Positions 8,722-17,752 of a stretch of 64,000 nt of DNA are shown piece by piece (position 1 is the first letter of the stretch; each line of letters opens with the position of its first letter). The notes under the pieces were generated by a model. The model saw only the letters and a list, made by a program, of their open reading frames with translations, was not told the origin of the DNA and did not search any database. Where the stretch lies: contig JANWWZ010000008.1 of the NCBI GenBank assembly GCA_025057115.1, positions 1 through 64,000 of the forward strand. The letters run 5' to 3'. The translations under genes were made by a program, and so were the position numbers. The stretch comes from Bernardetiaceae bacterium. GTDB taxonomy: Bacteria > Bacteroidota > Bacteroidia > Cytophagales > Thermoflexibacteraceae.

Positions 8722-9390
8722 GTGGGTTACTTGCAGAATATCGCCGTTGCTATACGCACCCTTTGGCAAGGCATTATGCTCACAGGCAAGCATTTACGCG
8801 AAGCTATTAGCAAGCCACGCCAAGGCAATTTGCCAGTGAGCCACGCTAATTATTTTCATCAACATCAAGGGATTGTTACGCTACAATATCCTAAGGAACA
8901 GTTCCCTGTGCCTGAAATTGGTCGCTACAAACTGCACAACCAAATAGAGGACTGCATTGTATGCGACAAATGCGCTAAAATTTGCCCTGTCAATTGCATT
9001 GAAATAGAGGCTATCAAAGCGCCTCAGCCCATCGGAAAAGCATCAGATGGGACGCCTATTCGCCTCTATGCTGCTCGGTTTGATATCGACATGGCAAAGT
9101 GTTGTTTCTGTGGACTATGTACTACCGTTTGCCCTACCGAATGTCTGACAATGACCCCCGAGTATGACTTTAGCGTTTATCATTTAGAAGAACTCACTTT
9201 CAAGTTTTCCAAAATGACACCAGAGGAAATAGCACAACGCCGTGCAGAAGCTCTTGAACAAGAAACAATGAAAAAGAAGTCCACTAGCGAAAGCCAAACT
9301 GCGGAAAAGCACGGTGCTGAGACGGACGCCTCTACAAAACCTGCTGCTCGTCCCAAATTTGTAGTAAAACGTCCTCCTACGGGAACATAA
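8722..9390 (+). CDS. nuoI: NADH-quinone oxidoreductase subunit I (two [4Fe-4S] ferredoxin domain)
   Basis: 222 aa, starting at GTG. It carries the N2/N6b-type clusters of respiratory complex I that pass electrons from NADH towards quinone on the cytoplasmic arm. Two perfect CxxCxxCxxxCP motifs are present: Cys78/81/84/88 (CIVCDKCAKICP) and Cys127/130/133/137 (CCFCGLCTTVCP). After residue ~170 comes a hydrophilic tail of about 50 residues, rich in Glu, Lys, Ser and Pro, that most NuoI proteins lack. The gene is followed after 1 bp by nuoJ, but no other nuo gene is in the window. Confidence 0.95.
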   Translation: MGYLQNIAVAIRTLWQGIMLTGKHLREAISKPRQGNLPVSHANYFHQHQGIVTLQYPKEQFPVPEIGRYKLHNQIEDCIVCDKCAKICPVNCIEIEAIKAPQPIGKASDGTPIRLYAARFDIDMAKCCFCGLCTTVCPTECLTMTPEYDFSVYHLEELTFKFSKMTPEEIAQRRAEALEQETMKKKSTSESQTAEKHGAETDASTKPAARPKFVVKRPPTGT

Positions 9391-9391
9391 A

Positions 9392-9871
9392 ATGGAAACT
9401 TTGCTGTTTTACTGCTTTGCTTTCATGGCCGTAAGTGCTGCTGTGTATATCTTATTTACTCCCAACTTGATGAGGGCAGCCATTGCCCTGATGGTGGTTT
9501 TTTTATCACTGGCAGGTATTTACGCACTAACAGGGGCGGAATTTGTAGCAGCGGCGCAAATAATGGTATATGCAGGCGGCATTTTGATTTTGTTAGTGTT
9601 TGGGCTTATGTTCACCTCTGAGCCAAACCAACAACCTGCAAGGTCTTCGCATCACTATCGCGGGCTTGCATTATTGCTTTCCCTTGCCTTATTAACTGCT
9701 TTAGTGAGAATAGGAATAGAAATCGATTTTCAAACTCCTCAACCACAATCATCGCCTCTTACTAACTTAGGTACTATGCTGCTTGCTGACTATGCACTAC
9801 CTTTAGAAACATTAGCCATGCTTTTATTACTTGCAATAGTGGCAAGCGTGTACATAGCAGCAAAAGAATGA
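9392..9871 (+). CDS. nuoJ: NADH-quinone oxidoreductase subunit J
   Basis: 159 aa, five hydrophobic helices, matching the membrane subunit NuoJ/ND6 of complex I. The hallmark segment around VYAGGILILLVFGLMF (about residues 56-71), which contains the pi-bulge helix of the proton pathway, is clear. It follows nuoI after one base. In most operons nuoK and nuoL come next; here the plus strand ends and bioD converges 71 bp later, so these two subunits form an isolated cassette and the remaining complex I genes must lie elsewhere. Confidence 0.93.
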   Translation: METLLFYCFAFMAVSAAVYILFTPNLMRAAIALMVVFLSLAGIYALTGAEFVAAAQIMVYAGGILILLVFGLMFTSEPNQQPARSSHHYRGLALLLSLALLTALVRIGIEIDFQTPQPQSSPLTNLGTMLLADYALPLETLAMLLLLAIVASVYIAAKE

Positions 9872-9942
9872 GGTAAATAGCTCTATAGCATTGAGTTACC
9901 TTGCCTTCGACAATACCACTCTTCAAGTATAGCAAGTAGAAA

Positions 9943-10626
9943 TTATCTAACGGAGGCAGTGGGTTGCATTAGGGTTTGTCGCAGTTGAGCAGCGTAGTGC
10001 TTTACGATATCCTTCGTAATGCTTGGGTGAGTATTGATGCGCAACAAGCAGGGCAAACCCGTATGATGAAGAATAATCTCTTCGGAAGATTCTACAGGCG
10101 AATGATTAAACACGATGCCTTTTATAGTCATCTTGCCTGTTGCGGCGCGGCGCTTCAACTCATTTACACTAAGCAAAGTGTGATTAATACTGCCTAAGTA
10201 AAGATTAGCTACTAAAATTACCTCAGCGGCAAATTTATCCGCCAATTCTATCACGAAGTTGGATTGATTCAGGGGTACGAGGATGCCACCAGCTCCCTCC
10301 ATCACTAAGCGATTGTGAGTAACAGGTAGGTGAATTGTATTTAGGTCGATTGTTATGCCGTCTATTGCTGCCGAGGCATGGGGCGAAAGAGGTTGGCTGA
10401 GCAAATAGGCTTCTCGGTGAAACTGAGAAATGGGATTGCTCACTAGCCTTGCTACCGTTTCTGTGTCACGTGGCAAGCCAGACTGAATAGGTTTCCAGTA
10501 ATCGGCTTGAAGAGCTTCCACCAAAATAGCGCTAAATACTGTTTTGCCGCTGTCTGTGCCAATGGCAGTAACGAAAATAGGAGGTGCGGGCTGAGTCATA
10601 TATCTTGCAAAATTGTTAAAAGACAT
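9943..10626 (-). CDS. bioD: ATP-dependent dethiobiotin synthetase
   Basis: 227 aa. It forms the ureido ring of dethiobiotin from 7,8-diaminononanoate, CO2 and ATP, the penultimate step of biotin synthesis. The P-loop GTDSGKT lies at 23-29 and the second ATP/substrate segment VMEGAGGILVPL near 108-119. The ATG at 10626 follows the stop of the preceding gene by 2 bp; an in-frame ATG at 10599 would give the more usual N-terminus. It is the last gene of lepB - small membrane protein - bioD, with no other biotin gene nearby. Confidence 0.93.
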   Translation of the reverse strand: MSFNNFARYMTQPAPPIFVTAIGTDSGKTVFSAILVEALQADYWKPIQSGLPRDTETVARLVSNPISQFHREAYLLSQPLSPHASAAIDGITIDLNTIHLPVTHNRLVMEGAGGILVPLNQSNFVIELADKFAAEVILVANLYLGSINHTLLSVNELKRRAATGKMTIKGIVFNHSPVESSEEIILHHTGLPCLLRINTHPSITKDIVKHYAAQLRQTLMQPTASVR

Positions 10627-10628
10627 AT

Positions 10629-11174
10629 TTACTTAACCGCCAGTGACTTAATCTTTCCCTGCCAATACTTGTTGTAAAAGAAATACTTTCCTGGCAAGGC
10701 AAATTGCAATACACCTGCAGCAGTAAGAGTGATGCCACTGGTAACTGCTAAGGTGTGAGAAAGATTAAAAGATGTAGTTCCTAAAGGAGCATTTCGGTTA
10801 GCATTTTGAATATTAGCAATGCCATAGCTGGTGGCGGCTATCCCGCCGACTATCATTAGCAAGGCTGAGAGCTTGCGGTCCCACCAATCGCGGCGGGCAG
10901 TAATGTAAATTAGTTGGTTTAGTAAAAAAGGCTGATTATTTACTTGCAAAACGCTGTCGTTGAAAATATGAAGTTCACCTTTAAGTTGTAATCGCTTGCC
11001 TTTGGAGTAGCGCACCTTGCAAACTACTTCTTCCCTTTCTGTCATAATTCGCATAACAGAAGGCTTGTCTTTTTTGGTAAACTCGATGTAAAAATACTGT
11101 TGAGCTACTGCCTTTGCTGCAGTAGCAAAGCTCAACCATGCCAAAATGCACAACTTTCGCTGCCAATGATTCAT
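10629..11174 (-). CDS. Small exported membrane protein, unknown function
   Basis: 181 aa. A signal peptide (to about residue 24, AVAQQ) is followed by a beta-rich region (residues 26-95) and two hydrophobic helices (about 102-121 and 141-160), then a basic tail. I recognise no named domain. The protein has the same length and the same order of parts as the product of 29706-30251, so the two may be distant paralogues. Its ATG overlaps the lepB stop by one base (TAATG) and it is followed by bioD after 2 bp, so it is co-transcribed with both. Confidence 0.75.
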   Translation of the reverse strand: MNHWQRKLCILAWLSFATAAKAVAQQYFYIEFTKKDKPSVMRIMTEREEVVCKVRYSKGKRLQLKGELHIFNDSVLQVNNQPFLLNQLIYITARRDWWDRKLSALLMIVGGIAATSYGIANIQNANRNAPLGTTSFNLSHTLAVTSGITLTAAGVLQFALPGKYFFYNKYWQGKIKSLAVK

Positions 11175-12307
11175 TACTCCACTTTTGAGAAAATCCGCTT
11201 CCAGCGTATTTTACTTCCCTCTGCATGTGGGTTGATAGAAAGCCATATAAACAAGGCTTTTCCAATGATATGGTCTTCAGGAACGAACCCCCATGCACGA
11301 GAATCAGAAGAATTGTGGCGATTATCTCCCATCATGAAATAGTAGTTTTGTTTAAATGTGTAAGAGGTAAGCGGCTTGCCATTTTGCAACAGTTGCCCAT
11401 TGGATTCGGTAATGTCTTTGTTATGCTCGTAGTGAAGAATTACTTGCTTATAGAGAGAGATATTTCGCGCATTGAGCTCTATTGTTTCACCTGCTTGAGG
11501 AATGTGCAAAGGTCCAAAATTGTCGATTGTCCAGTCGAAATCGGGGGTGTAAGGGAAAGAGCGCCCGCGCAGGTCTAAGCTATTGCGGCGAAAAATTTCT
11601 TTAGTAACACTACTAACAAATTCGGCTTTGCGCAACTGGGCTGCTTTTTCTTCACTGGTGTGAATTAAATATCCGTTGCCAAACTGTTCTACATTAGTAA
11701 TCTCCAACTCGGTAAATGCTCTTTGGCGCACCACTTGGTTTTGCTTTGTTTCCACTAAATAGCTTTGCTGCACTCCTTTGGGGTCGTCAATGGGTTTGCC
11801 ATTGATGTAAATTTTTTGGTCTTTAATTTCAATAGTTTCTCCAGGCAAGCCGATGCAACGCTTAATATAGTGCGTTTTCATATCTACTGGATAATCAATC
11901 GAAGGATCGACAGGGCAGTTGAAAACCACTGCATCATATCGCTCCACTTTGGAAATGCCTGGTAGGCGATATTGCGGCAAGCGTATCCAATCTACAAACG
12001 AAGGAATATCCGTGCCCCAGATTTTATTAGCTGCCAGCGGAATTTGCAAAGGAGTCATAGGAGTGCGGGCGCCGTAATGCAGTTTGCTCACAAACAAGTA
12101 ATCTCCCACCAGCAGCGATTCTTCCATAGAAGGAGTAGGAATGGTAAAGGGTTCTACCAATAGCCAACGGAAAATAGTAGCGACTACTACGGCAAAGACA
12201 ATAGCGTCAATCCACTCTCTAAGTATGCTTTTTTTAGGTTTTTTAGTGGTAGGAGATTTGTCAGCAGGCTTGGAAATGCTAGTGTTAGACATGATTTTTT
12301 CGGACAT
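11174..12307 (-). CDS. lepB: Signal peptidase I
   Basis: 377 aa. A single N-terminal membrane helix (about 33-50) anchors the periplasmic serine/lysine protease that removes Sec signal peptides. The nucleophile is Ser60 in TIPTPSMEESLLVGD and the general base is Lys149 in HYIKRCIGLPGE; the GDNRHNSSDSR motif is near residue 337. The protein is longer than the E. coli enzyme because of insertions between these motifs, as is usual in Bacteroidota. A second ATG at 12292 is possible. It leads the cluster lepB - membrane protein - bioD and lies 52 bp downstream of aat. Confidence 0.95.
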   Translation of the reverse strand: MSEKIMSNTSISKPADKSPTTKKPKKSILREWIDAIVFAVVVATIFRWLLVEPFTIPTPSMEESLLVGDYLFVSKLHYGARTPMTPLQIPLAANKIWGTDIPSFVDWIRLPQYRLPGISKVERYDAVVFNCPVDPSIDYPVDMKTHYIKRCIGLPGETIEIKDQKIYINGKPIDDPKGVQQSYLVETKQNQVVRQRAFTELEITNVEQFGNGYLIHTSEEKAAQLRKAEFVSSVTKEIFRRNSLDLRGRSFPYTPDFDWTIDNFGPLHIPQAGETIELNARNISLYKQVILHYEHNKDITESNGQLLQNGKPLTSYTFKQNYYFMMGDNRHNSSDSRAWGFVPEDHIIGKALFIWLSINPHAEGSKIRWKRIFSKVE

Positions 12308-12359
12308 GCAATAGCAAAAGAGTTATGCGCAATAATACAATTTTCCTTTGTAAGGTAGG

Positions 12360-13061
12360 TCAAGAAATTTCCCAGCAAAGGGGGTCAAATACAGCTTGGA
12401 GGTCAAATTTGATTCGCCTGCCGTAGCAGCGCAGTAGGTGAATAAACATGCGGCGGGGAATCATCTCGGCTCCTAAACTTTCTAGGTGCTCGGTGTAAAC
12501 TTGGCAGTCAACAAGTACAAAATCGGCTTTTTTTAAGTTAGCCACCAAAGTAATAAATGCTGCTTTAGAGGCGTTACTCACATGGGTAAACATGGATTCA
12601 CCAAAAAAACAGCGTTCAAAGATAAGTCCATAAAGCCCACCCACTAGCTGACCATTTTGCCATGCTTCTACAGAATGAGCCCATCCCTGCCGATGAAGTT
12701 GGTAATAGGCTTGCTCTACTTCTTCAGTAATCCACGTGCCTTCTTGTCCAGGTCGAGGAGTGCATCTGCACTGCCTAATTACTTGCTCAAAAGCATGGTT
12801 TACTGTGATGGTGAAATATCTGCGCCGCAGCACTTGGCGCATGCTTTTGGAAATTTTAATATTCTCAGGAAAAAGTACAAAACGAGGATTAGGTGACCAC
12901 CACAAAGGCGGAGAGCCTTCATTAAACCAGGGGAAAATGCCCTGCTCGTAGGCAGCTAAAATTCGCTCAGGCGAAAGGTCCCCTCCGTAAGCCAGCAAGC
13001 CATTTTCATCTGCCAGTTCGGGAGAGGGAAATTGCAAAGAATCGCTGCGCAACCGGTACAT
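12360..13061 (-). CDS. aat: Leucyl/phenylalanyl-tRNA-protein transferase
   Basis: 233 aa, standard length. It attaches Leu or Phe to proteins with N-terminal Lys or Arg, marking them for ClpS/ClpAP (N-degron pathway). Recognisable blocks are FPSPELADENGLLAYGGDLS near the N-terminus, YEQGIFPWF, PLWWSPNPRFVL, and FFGESMFTHVSNASK with the conserved GESMF core. A perfect -7 box TAACTTTG at 13066-13073 ends only 4 nt before the ATG, so the mRNA is predicted to be leaderless. Confidence 0.95.
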   Translation of the reverse strand: MYRLRSDSLQFPSPELADENGLLAYGGDLSPERILAAYEQGIFPWFNEGSPPLWWSPNPRFVLFPENIKISKSMRQVLRRRYFTITVNHAFEQVIRQCRCTPRPGQEGTWITEEVEQAYYQLHRQGWAHSVEAWQNGQLVGGLYGLIFERCFFGESMFTHVSNASKAAFITLVANLKKADFVLVDCQVYTEHLESLGAEMIPRRMFIHLLRCYGRRIKFDLQAVFDPLCWEIS

Positions 13062-13065
13062 ATTG

Positions 13066-13073
13066 CAAAGTTA
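13066..13073 (-). promoter_or_regulatory. -7 box abutting aat start (possible leaderless mRNA)
   Basis: TAACTTTG on the minus strand, then CAAT, then the aat ATG. With the usual placement of this box, transcription would begin at or next to the start codon. No TTG lies 17-23 nt upstream, so the promoter would be half-consensus. Confidence 0.45.
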
Positions 13074-13114
13074 CAGACTCTTGCGTAGCTTAATTTATTG
13101 GAAAAAATCTTTCT

Positions 13115-14041
13115 ATGCGCAAAGAACTCAAAAAAGTGTTTTCCTTCGCTTATCGACTTATTACCTCCGCCCTGCCTGAACAAAGTCATTTGTTAGTACT
13201 ATACTTTCACAAAGTATACACCAGTAAGTCGGAAGCGTTTAATGGGTGCAGCCATCCGATGGAGGCTACCACTGCCGAAGATTTAAAAATAATTATCGGC
13301 ACTTTGCTGGAAAATGGCTATCAGTTTGTCAATCCTGAATCCATTTTTTCTATCCGTGCCAATTCCAACCCTCGCTTAGCTTTAATTACCTTCGATGATG
13401 GTTATTTCAACAATACCCGCGCTTTACCTATTCTGGAACAGTTTAACGTGCCTTGCCTGTTCCACGTTTCTACTTGGTATATCGCTGAACAACGTCCATT
13501 TTGGGTAGATGTACTTTATCGACAAATGCGCCAATATGGCAAAAAATTAGAGCAGATTGCCGATGCCATCGAATTAATGAAAAAATTATCATTGCCCGAG
13601 ATTATCAGCCGGATAGGAAGGGAAGCCATGTACATCGATTCGGACATATGCCGCCCATTTACATGCCAGGAACTCAAAGACTTTGCACGCCATAAATTAG
13701 TTTACATCGGCAACCATACCCACACCCACGCAGCTCTTGCCTTACAAGATAGGGATGCTATACAAAAAGAATTATCAATCTCTCAAGAATTACTAAAAGA
13801 ATGGCTGGGTAGCTATCCCCAAAGTATTGCGTACCCACACGGCAGCGTAAATGCTTTGGTAATGGAGATGGCAAGGCAAATAGGGTTTCGCGTGGGGTTT
13901 ACGGTAGAACCGATGAAAAACTACCTTCCCTTTAAGAACCCACTTTTTTTGCATCGGTTTAGCTTTTCAGATGATGGTGATCTTGCCACTATCTGCCGAC
14001 GAATAATAAATTATCGCAATTCACATGGCATGTTACATTGA
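13115..14041 (+). CDS. Polysaccharide deacetylase family protein (NodB-like)
   Basis: 308 aa. The NodB core is seen as LITFDDGYFNN (residues 90-100, metal-binding Asp94/Asp95) and the HxxxH motif in GNHTHTHAAL (about 201-210); SIAYPHGSVN supplies the later motif. Such enzymes remove N- or O-acetyl groups from cell-surface polysaccharides. There is no signal peptide, so a cytoplasmic sugar or lipid-linked substrate is likely. Its stop overlaps the next ATG in TGATG, so it is translationally coupled to a formyltransferase. The pair could replace an acetyl group by a formyl group on a surface sugar. Confidence 0.85.
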   Translation: MRKELKKVFSFAYRLITSALPEQSHLLVLYFHKVYTSKSEAFNGCSHPMEATTAEDLKIIIGTLLENGYQFVNPESIFSIRANSNPRLALITFDDGYFNNTRALPILEQFNVPCLFHVSTWYIAEQRPFWVDVLYRQMRQYGKKLEQIADAIELMKKLSLPEIISRIGREAMYIDSDICRPFTCQELKDFARHKLVYIGNHTHTHAALALQDRDAIQKELSISQELLKEWLGSYPQSIAYPHGSVNALVMEMARQIGFRVGFTVEPMKNYLPFKNPLFLHRFSFSDDGDLATICRRIINYRNSHGMLH

Positions 14042-14907
14042 TGAAAGTAGTAGTCATTTCTCAACCTTTACCGCCTCTTATTTACGGTATCAATCGCCTA
14101 TACGTGGAAGGCTACTTAACGGAGGCTATTGTAGAACGAACCGCAGAGTTTGATGCCTTGCCTGAAAAACGCTTGCCATTGTGGAAGTCTATCTTGCGAA
14201 ACTTCCAAGCAGAAGGACTAACGGGCATCATGGCTGGCATTGGTCGCGTAGCTGAACGGCGAAGGCAAGCCCATCAGCAAAGGCTTCAAGCCCTTAAAGA
14301 ACAGCAAATTAGGCGAAAGTACTTTGGTACATGGGGCGATGCATTGCTGCCTGAGGTACCTCACATGGTAGCTCGGTCTGTGAACGATCCTCAAGTGTAT
14401 GAACGCGTCTGCCAGCTTAAACCTGACGTGCTACTTATTCACGGCACTACTATTGTGAAAAAGCCACTCATGCAAGCCGTTCCGCTGGCGCTAAATATTC
14501 ACACGGGTCTTTCTCCATGGTACAAAGGCATGGGAAGCGTGGAATGGGCTCTCCTTAATGGCGATGCACTGAATATTGGCGTTACATTGCATCGACTTTC
14601 TACCAAGATAGATGGAGGAGATATTGTAGGACAAAGGCGCATTGTCTTAGAGCCTCAAGATACTTTATCCAGCATTACAGCTCGCTTGCACATTGCAGGC
14701 ATAGAAATGGCAATTAAAGCCTTCAACATACTCAAGGAAGGCAAACAACTCCATTTTTATCCTCAAAATGAACACCAAGCATTGCTTATCAGAGGCTTCC
14801 TATTTTCTGACCATTTGCATGCTCACATCAAGCAGCTGGAAACTGCAGGAATTATTCAACAAATTTGTCGCTTTCCTTCTCGGAACTATTACTTGCCTAA
14901 TTATTGA
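14041..14907 (+). CDS. Formyltransferase family protein (Fmt/ArnA-like)
   Basis: 288 aa. The formyltransferase core LNIHTGLSPWYKGMGSVEW (about residues 156-174) contains the conserved Asn and His, and KIDGGDIV supplies the catalytic Asp about 40 residues later. It should transfer a formyl group from 10-formyltetrahydrofolate to an amine. It lacks the C-terminal tRNA-binding domain expected of methionyl-tRNA formyltransferase, and a long basic helix (RRQAHQQRLQALKEQQIRRK, about 78-97) precedes the catalytic core. Coupled to the deacetylase (TGATG overlap), a sugar-amine substrate such as an amino-deoxy sugar is more likely than tRNA. Confidence 0.8.
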   Translation: MKVVVISQPLPPLIYGINRLYVEGYLTEAIVERTAEFDALPEKRLPLWKSILRNFQAEGLTGIMAGIGRVAERRRQAHQQRLQALKEQQIRRKYFGTWGDALLPEVPHMVARSVNDPQVYERVCQLKPDVLLIHGTTIVKKPLMQAVPLALNIHTGLSPWYKGMGSVEWALLNGDALNIGVTLHRLSTKIDGGDIVGQRRIVLEPQDTLSSITARLHIAGIEMAIKAFNILKEGKQLHFYPQNEHQALLIRGFLFSDHLHAHIKQLETAGIIQQICRFPSRNYYLPNY

Positions 14908-14984
14908 CCACAAACATTCCTTTTATTGAATTTTAGGAATGATTCCCATCAGGTTTGCCAGCAGTATTTTCTCCCCTGTCTATT

Positions 14985-14992
14985 TAACTTTG
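14985..14992 (+). promoter_or_regulatory. -7 box for asnS
   Basis: TAACTTTG matches TAnnTTTG and lies 25 nt before the ATG at 15018. A TTTG at 14954-14957 is 27 nt upstream, slightly beyond the normal spacer. The box supports the ATG start over the in-frame TTG at 15000. Confidence 0.45.
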
Positions 14993-15017
14993 CGCCCAAT
15001 TGCCAAGTAACATACGT

Positions 15018-16457
15018 ATGCCTACGCATCAACTCATTGCCAAAGTCCTTAAAAACAATGCCCTCAATGAATCAATAACGGTCAAAGGTTGGGTGCGCAC
15101 TAAACGCGCCAATAAAAATGTAGCTTTTATTGCCATCAACGACGGTTCTAGTTTGCAAAGTTTACAAATTGTTGCAGAAGTGGCTAAGTTTGAGGACGTT
15201 TTACGGCGCGTTACCACAGGAGCTTGCATTGCTGTAGAAGGCTTACTAGTGCCTTCTCAAGGCAAGGAGCAGGCCGTTGAAGTTTTAGCAAATCACATTG
15301 CTGTCTTGGGAGAAGCCGATCCAGAAAGTTATCCATTGCAAAAAAAGGCACACTCATTGGAATTTTTGCGAGAAGTAGCCCACCTGCGCATGCGCACTAA
15401 TACGTTTGGTGCTATCTTCCGCATTCGCCATGCGCTTTCCTTTGCCGTGCATCAATATTTTAATGACCGAGGATTTTTTTACTTGCACACTCCCATTATT
15501 ACCGCCTCTGATGCCGAAGGCGCTGGACAAATGTTTCGTGTTACAACTTTAGACCTAGAACATGTTCCTAAAACTGCAGAGGGAAAAGTCGATTATACGC
15601 AGGATTTCTTTGGGCGTTCTACTAACTTGACCGTTTCAGGGCAGCTTGAGGCAGAACTAGGAGCATTGGGCTTAGGACTGGTGTACACTTTTGGACCTAC
15701 CTTCCGCGCAGAAAATTCCAATACTACGCGCCATTTAGCTGAATTCTGGATGATTGAGCCGGAAATGGCTTTTTACGACATTAATGACAATATGGATTTG
15801 GCGGAAGATTTTGTTAAGTACCTCATCAGCTATGTGCTAGAACACTGTCCAGAAGACATGCAATTTTTGGATGAGCGATTTGCCAAAGAAGAAGCCACCA
15901 AAAAAGCTGAAGAACGCAGTGCCATGGGGCTGCTTCAACGGCTGCATTTTGTTACCAAGCATTCCTTTGAACGGATTACTTACAGCCAAGCAATCGAGAT
16001 CTTACTCAATTCTAGTTATCACAAAAAGGGAAAGTTTGTTTTTCCCGTTCAGTGGGGCATGGACCTGCAAAGCGAGCACGAACGCTATTTGGTCGAAAAA
16101 CACTTCGAAAAACCCGTAATTATTACGGGATATCCCAAAGAAATTAAGGCTTTTTACATGAAACAAAACCCTGATGGAAGAACTGTAGCGGCAATGGACG
16201 TTCTTTTTCCAGGCATTGGAGAAATCATCGGCGGTAGCCAGCGGGAAGAAAATCTTGAAAAACTTTCTCAGCGCATGCAAGAAATGCACGTGCCACAAGA
16301 TGTATTATGGTGGTATTTAGAAACGCGTAAATTTGGCACATGTCCTCACTCTGGTTTTGGGCTAGGGTTTGAAAGAATGATGCTTTTCATCACAGGGATG
16401 GGCAATATTCGCGATGTCATTCCTTTTCCACGTACGCCTAAAAATGCAGAATTCTAA
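15018..16457 (+). CDS. asnS: Asparaginyl-tRNA synthetase
   Basis: 479 aa from the ATG giving [10 protein letters not shown] class IIb enzyme: an N-terminal OB-fold anticodon-binding domain ([21 protein letters not shown]) precedes the catalytic domain with motif 2 ([20 protein letters not shown], near residue 220) and motif 3 ([16 protein letters not shown], near 450). [14 protein letters not shown] is characteristic of AsnRS rather than AspRS. The product charges tRNA-Asn in the cytoplasm. Its last 14 nt overlap the start of the cyclase gene. Confidence 0.97.
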   Translation: MPTHQLIAKVLKNNALNESITVKGWVRTKRANKNVAFIAINDGSSLQSLQIVAEVAKFEDVLRRVTTGACIAVEGLLVPSQGKEQAVEVLANHIAVLGEADPESYPLQKKAHSLEFLREVAHLRMRTNTFGAIFRIRHALSFAVHQYFNDRGFFYLHTPIITASDAEGAGQMFRVTTLDLEHVPKTAEGKVDYTQDFFGRSTNLTVSGQLEAELGALGLGLVYTFGPTFRAENSNTTRHLAEFWMIEPEMAFYDINDNMDLAEDFVKYLISYVLEHCPEDMQFLDERFAKEEATKKAEERSAMGLLQRLHFVTKHSFERITYSQAIEILLNSSYHKKGKFVFPVQWGMDLQSEHERYLVEKHFEKPVIITGYPKEIKAFYMKQNPDGRTVAAMDVLFPGIGEIIGGSQREENLEKLSQRMQEMHVPQDVLWWYLETRKFGTCPHSGFGLGFERMMLFITGMGNIRDVIPFPRTPKNAEF

Positions 16458-17661
16458 CCTTGTGCAGTCTATTACCCAACAGTTTGCAGTAACCTACCAA
16501 TATACTACTTACTTTACAGAGCGGGTTTTTGGGTTAGATAATCCCTTGCTAGCCCGTTGTGTCGAATCCAATTGGTTGCCTGCCAAGTGTTTATTTGTCC
16601 TCGACAGCGGTGTAGCCCAAGCAAGGCAGTCCCTGCTAGAAGAAATAGAAAGGTATGCAGAGGCTTACAAACAACAAATAGCATACAAAGGAACGCTAGT
16701 AATACCGGGAGGTGAAGTAGCCAAAAATGATACTGGATTATTCAAACAAGTATTGGAAGCCATTCATCTGAAAGGCATTTGCCGCCATTCTTACTTAATA
16801 GGTATCGGTGGTGGTGCTGTTTTAGATATGGTAGGATTTGCTGCCGCTATTGCCCACCGAGGCATACGCCATATCCGCATCCCTACGACTGTACTTTCAC
16901 AAAATGACTCTGGGGTAGGGGTCAAAAATAGTTTTAATCTATTTGGAAAGAAGAATTTTTTAGGAACCTTTCAGCCGCCTACTGCTGTTATCAACGATTT
17001 TTGTTTTTTGGAAACCCTCTCCCAACGCGATTGGATAGCAGGCATTGCTGAAGCTATCAAAGTAGCTCTTATCAAGGAGAAAACATTCTTTGAGGAAATA
17101 GAACGCAATGCAGACCAGTTAGTAAAGCGCAATCAACAAGCCATGCAAGCAATTATTTACCGCTGCGCTGAATTGCATATGCAACATATTGCTCAAGGTG
17201 GGGATCCCTTTGAACGAGGTTCTGCGCGTCCTTTGGACTTTGGGCACTGGGCTGCTCATAAACTAGAATCCATGAGCCACTATCGGCTAAGGCATGGCGA
17301 AGCAGTAGCTATTGGCATGGCGATAGATTGCCTTTATGCCCACTACCAAGGCTTTTTAGCCAAGCCAACCGTGCAACGAATATTTAATTTGATTCAGCGC
17401 TTGTCCCTGCCGTTGAGGGCGCCAGAGGTATTTTTCAAAGATGCCCAAGGCACCTACCAAGTACTAAAAGGCATTGAAGAGTTTCGCGAGCACTTGGGAG
17501 GGCAACTAACCATCACACTTATCAATGATATCGGCAAATCATTTAACGTGCATGAGATTTGTTTGAAAACTATGCAGGACTCTATCTACAACCTCGAAAA
17601 AATGGAGTTCAACGACCCAGCAGCCGATTTTTTGCAAATTTCTGAGAATAGTTGGCAATAG
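16444..17661 (+). CDS. EboD-like sugar-phosphate cyclase (3-dehydroquinate synthase superfamily)
   Basis: 405 aa, longer than the ~350-aa AroB norm. The NAD-binding [16 protein letters not shown] and [14 protein letters not shown] segments place it in the dehydroquinate synthase superfamily. But the AroB signatures are altered: VGGKTxVN is VGVKNSFN, and NLGHTFGHA is [11 protein letters not shown]. The Glu (GIAEAIK) and His (RLRHGEAV) metal ligands are kept. [10 protein letters not shown] and DFGHWAAHK are what I recall of EboD, the cyclase of ebo gene clusters, so dehydroquinate is probably not its product. No other ebo gene is adjacent. It overlaps asnS by 14 nt. Confidence 0.75.
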   Translation: MQNSNLVQSITQQFAVTYQYTTYFTERVFGLDNPLLARCVESNWLPAKCLFVLDSGVAQARQSLLEEIERYAEAYKQQIAYKGTLVIPGGEVAKNDTGLFKQVLEAIHLKGICRHSYLIGIGGGAVLDMVGFAAAIAHRGIRHIRIPTTVLSQNDSGVGVKNSFNLFGKKNFLGTFQPPTAVINDFCFLETLSQRDWIAGIAEAIKVALIKEKTFFEEIERNADQLVKRNQQAMQAIIYRCAELHMQHIAQGGDPFERGSARPLDFGHWAAHKLESMSHYRLRHGEAVAIGMAIDCLYAHYQGFLAKPTVQRIFNLIQRLSLPLRAPEVFFKDAQGTYQVLKGIEEFREHLGGQLTITLINDIGKSFNVHEICLKTMQDSIYNLEKMEFNDPAADFLQISENSWQ

Positions 17662-17752
17662 ATAATCAAATGGCTCTCTGGATTAGCAAGTACTCAGCAA
17701 GGTTAAAAAATATCTCTTTAGTGAAAATTTTAAACACAGTTACAAGCCATCG

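Noticed and set aside
16444-17661. Canonical aroB (3-dehydroquinate synthase)
   Set aside because: Key AroB motifs (VGGKT, GHTFGHA) are changed to EboD-like forms; reported as an EboD-like cyclase instead.
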